A stretch of 7,541 nt of DNA from JBBRHH01 sp038222915 (GTDB lineage: Bacteria; Planctomycetota; Phycisphaerae; Tepidisphaerales; Tepidisphaeraceae). The notes beneath the pieces were generated by a model. That model saw only the letters and a list, made by a program, of their open reading frames with translations. It ran no database searches and was not told the origin of the DNA. How positions within the stretch are numbered: position 1 is the first letter of the stretch; each line of letters begins with the position of its first letter. Below, piece after piece: positions 5,873 through 7,541 of the stretch. Both the position numbers and the translations under genes were made by a program. The DNA is taken from positions 1-7,541 of the forward strand of contig JBBRHH010000290.1 of assembly GCA_038222915.1 (NCBI GenBank), given 5' to 3'.

Positions 5873-7541
5873 ATGACGACGCGGCATTTCATTCTGGCGA
5901 CGGCGGGGCATGTGGATCATGGGAAGAGTGCGCTGGTGAAGGCGCTGACCGGCACCGATCCCGATCGGCTGCCCGAGGAGAAGGCGCGCGGAATTACGAT
6001 TGATCTGGGGTTTGCGGAATTGCTGCTGGCGTCACCAACACAGGCGAATCCGCCGGGGCAATATCAAGTGGGCATCGTCGATGTGCCGGGGCATGAGGAC
6101 TTTGTGAAGAACATGGTGGCGGGGATCGGGTCGATTGATGTGGCGCTGCTGGTGGTGGCCGCGGATGATGGGTGGATGCCGCAGACGGAGGAGCATTTTC
6201 AGATCCTGAATTATCTCGGGGTGAAGCGTGGCGTGGTGGCGCTGACGAAGATTGATCTGGTGCACAATGAGCAGTTGGCGATCGGGGCAGTGCGGAAAAA
6301 ACTGGAGGGAACGCCGCTCGCCACAATGCCGATTATTCCGACTTCAGTTGTGAGCAGACGGGGGATCATGGACGTAAAGACGGCGCTGGCCGGGATCCTG
6401 TCGACCGTTCCTCCGCATGCGGATATCAGCAAGCCACGGCTTTCGGTCGATCGGGCCTTTTCGTTAAAGGGGATAGGCACCGTGGTAACGGGAACACTTT
6501 CCGGCGGAGCGATGAAACGCGGCCAGGCGATCGTGGTTCAGCCTTCTGGCAGCGTGGCGCGGGTGCGGACTTTGCAAACGCACAGTAAGGAGATCGAGGT
6601 GGGATGGCCGGGCTCACGGGTTGCGCTGAATCTACCGGACTTGCAAGTGGACCGGGAGCATACGCACGGACCATCGATGGTGGGGCGCGGCGATGTGGTG
6701 ACGCTGGCGGATCTCGGTGGGGGAAGCAATACGCTGGAAGTTTTGCTGGAGTGCTCGGTTCGGGCCGAGGCCTCGCCCTTGGTGAAGGACGGGTTGCAGG
6801 TGCATGTGCATCACGGCAGCGGCGATTTTGCTGCGAAGGTGGCGCTGATGGGGATAAAAGAATTGCGGCCCGGCGAGCGGGCTTTGGCGCAGTTGCGGTT
6901 GGACCGGCCAATTTTCGCTTTCACCGGCGATCGCTTTGTTCTGCGGGACTGGCCGGCCCAGCATACGTTGTGCGGGGGAACCGTGTTGGATGCGGATGCG
7001 AAGCGGAAAGGGTTTCGAAGTGCCGGGCGCGAGATGTTTCTTGGCGCGATTGTGCGAAATGTCGGGGATCCGGCAGTTTATGCATCCGCGCTGTTGGAGC
7101 GGGACGGGATGATCCATCTCGCCGCCGCGTTTCAGAAGACGCTCTTTTCTCAGACGGTGGCTGAGCACGTGATTCAGGATCTAGTGAAACGTGGAACTGG
7201 TGTGATCGTCGGGACAGTTCTGGTGAAACATGCGCGGTGGCAGCAGTCGAAGGAACAGTTGCTGAAGTCGATCGACGCATATCACGCGGCCCATCCAGAG
7301 CAGCTTGGGCCGAAGCTCGCCGATTTGCGGGGGACGATGGATAAGGATCTGCCGGTGGTGGGGGCGTTCGACGCTTTGGTTGTGGAGGTGTGCAAAAACG
7401 ACTTTGTTCGCTCCGGCGCGCAGATTCGGCGAACAACACATCGGGCGGCCCTTCCGCAGCGGCTGGCAGCGGCGGGCGAACGGATTCGCAGGACGCTCGC
7501 GACCAAGCCCATGGAGCCGCCGTCGCGGAAGGAATTGGCGG
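5873..7541 (+). CDS. selB: Selenocysteine-specific translation elongation factor SelB, 3' end beyond the window
   Basis: SelB is a GTPase that delivers Sec-tRNA(Sec) to ribosomes at UGA codons marked by a SECIS hairpin. The frame is open from the ATG at 5873 to the window end (556 codons, no stop). All G-domain motifs are present: GHVDHGK (12-18), ARGITIDLGF (38-47) which also matches the SelB-type switch I, DVPGHED (70-76), TKID (125-128) and TSV (157-159). An EF-Tu-like second domain follows (about 190-270, SLKGIGTVVTGTLSGG), then the third domain, and from about residue 390 the region expected to hold the mRNA-binding winged helices. Full family members are roughly 610-640 aa, so about 60-80 residues are probably missing past the edge. 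SelB is recognised rather than EF-Tu because of GITIDLGFA and the long C-terminal extension. No selA, selD, tRNA-Sec or selenoprotein gene is visible in the window. Confidence 0.95.
   Translation, partial: MTTRHFILATAGHVDHGKSALVKALTGTDPDRLPEEKARGITIDLGFAELLLASPTQANPPGQYQVGIVDVPGHEDFVKNMVAGIGSIDVALLVVAADDGWMPQTEEHFQILNYLGVKRGVVALTKIDLVHNEQLAIGAVRKKLEGTPLATMPIIPTSVVSRRGIMDVKTALAGILSTVPPHADISKPRLSVDRAFSLKGIGTVVTGTLSGGAMKRGQAIVVQPSGSVARVRTLQTHSKEIEVGWPGSRVALNLPDLQVDREHTHGPSMVGRGDVVTLADLGGGSNTLEVLLECSVRAEASPLVKDGLQVHVHHGSGDFAAKVALMGIKELRPGERALAQLRLDRPIFAFTGDRFVLRDWPAQHTLCGGTVLDADAKRKGFRSAGREMFLGAIVRNVGDPAVYASALLERDGMIHLAAAFQKTLFSQTVAEHVIQDLVKRGTGVIVGTVLVKHARWQQSKEQLLKSIDAYHAAHPEQLGPKLADLRGTMDKDLPVVGAFDALVVEVCKNDFVRSGAQIRRTTHRAALPQRLAAAGERIRRTLATKPMEPPSRKELA

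Noticed and set aside
6604..7164. Long open frames overlapping selB on both strands
   Set aside because: They are shadow frames produced by high GC at third codon positions; SelB homology covers the whole stretch in one frame.

Overview
The window looks like chromosomal DNA of a moderately GC-rich bacterium. The gene set fits a Planctomycetota/PVC-type lineage: an ISKra4-type transposase, a Mre11/SbcD nuclease, a xylose-isomerase-like TIM barrel, an isolated NuoC, a RutE-like nitroreductase and SelB. That lineage is an inference from protein style only and is not secure.

Layout from left to right. (1) At 1 to about 1487 lies an ISKra4-like insertion sequence. Its transposase is split into two overlapping frames on the + strand, and a +1 shift at a T5C5T run would join them. 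(2) On the - strand, at 2688 to 1291, is an SbcD/Mre11-type nuclease gene. Its 3' end runs into the insertion sequence, so its last roughly 65 codons are antisense transposase sequence. (3) Positions 2689-3183 hold no convincing gene. They do hold a dense array of perfect hairpins, three of which have a seven-base G loop (C7 on the - strand). A strong - strand intrinsic terminator and a possible - strand promoter bracket the array, which suggests a small RNA of about 260 nt. (4) Four - strand genes follow, read from right to left: a RutE-like nitroreductase, a small lipoprotein, a sugar phosphate isomerase/epimerase-like TIM barrel, and nuoC. The last two overlap by ATGA. (5) selB, the selenocysteine-specific elongation factor, starts at 5873 on the + strand, is divergent from the nitroreductase, and runs off the right edge.

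The four - strand genes could form one transcription unit ending at the terminator near 2810, although their functions do not obviously belong together. SelB implies that the organism makes selenoproteins, but no selenoprotein, tRNA-Sec or other sel gene is visible here. The most unusual part of the window is the C-loop/G-loop hairpin array. On the - strand it resembles, in design only, small RNAs that pair through C-rich loops with Shine-Dalgarno sequences.
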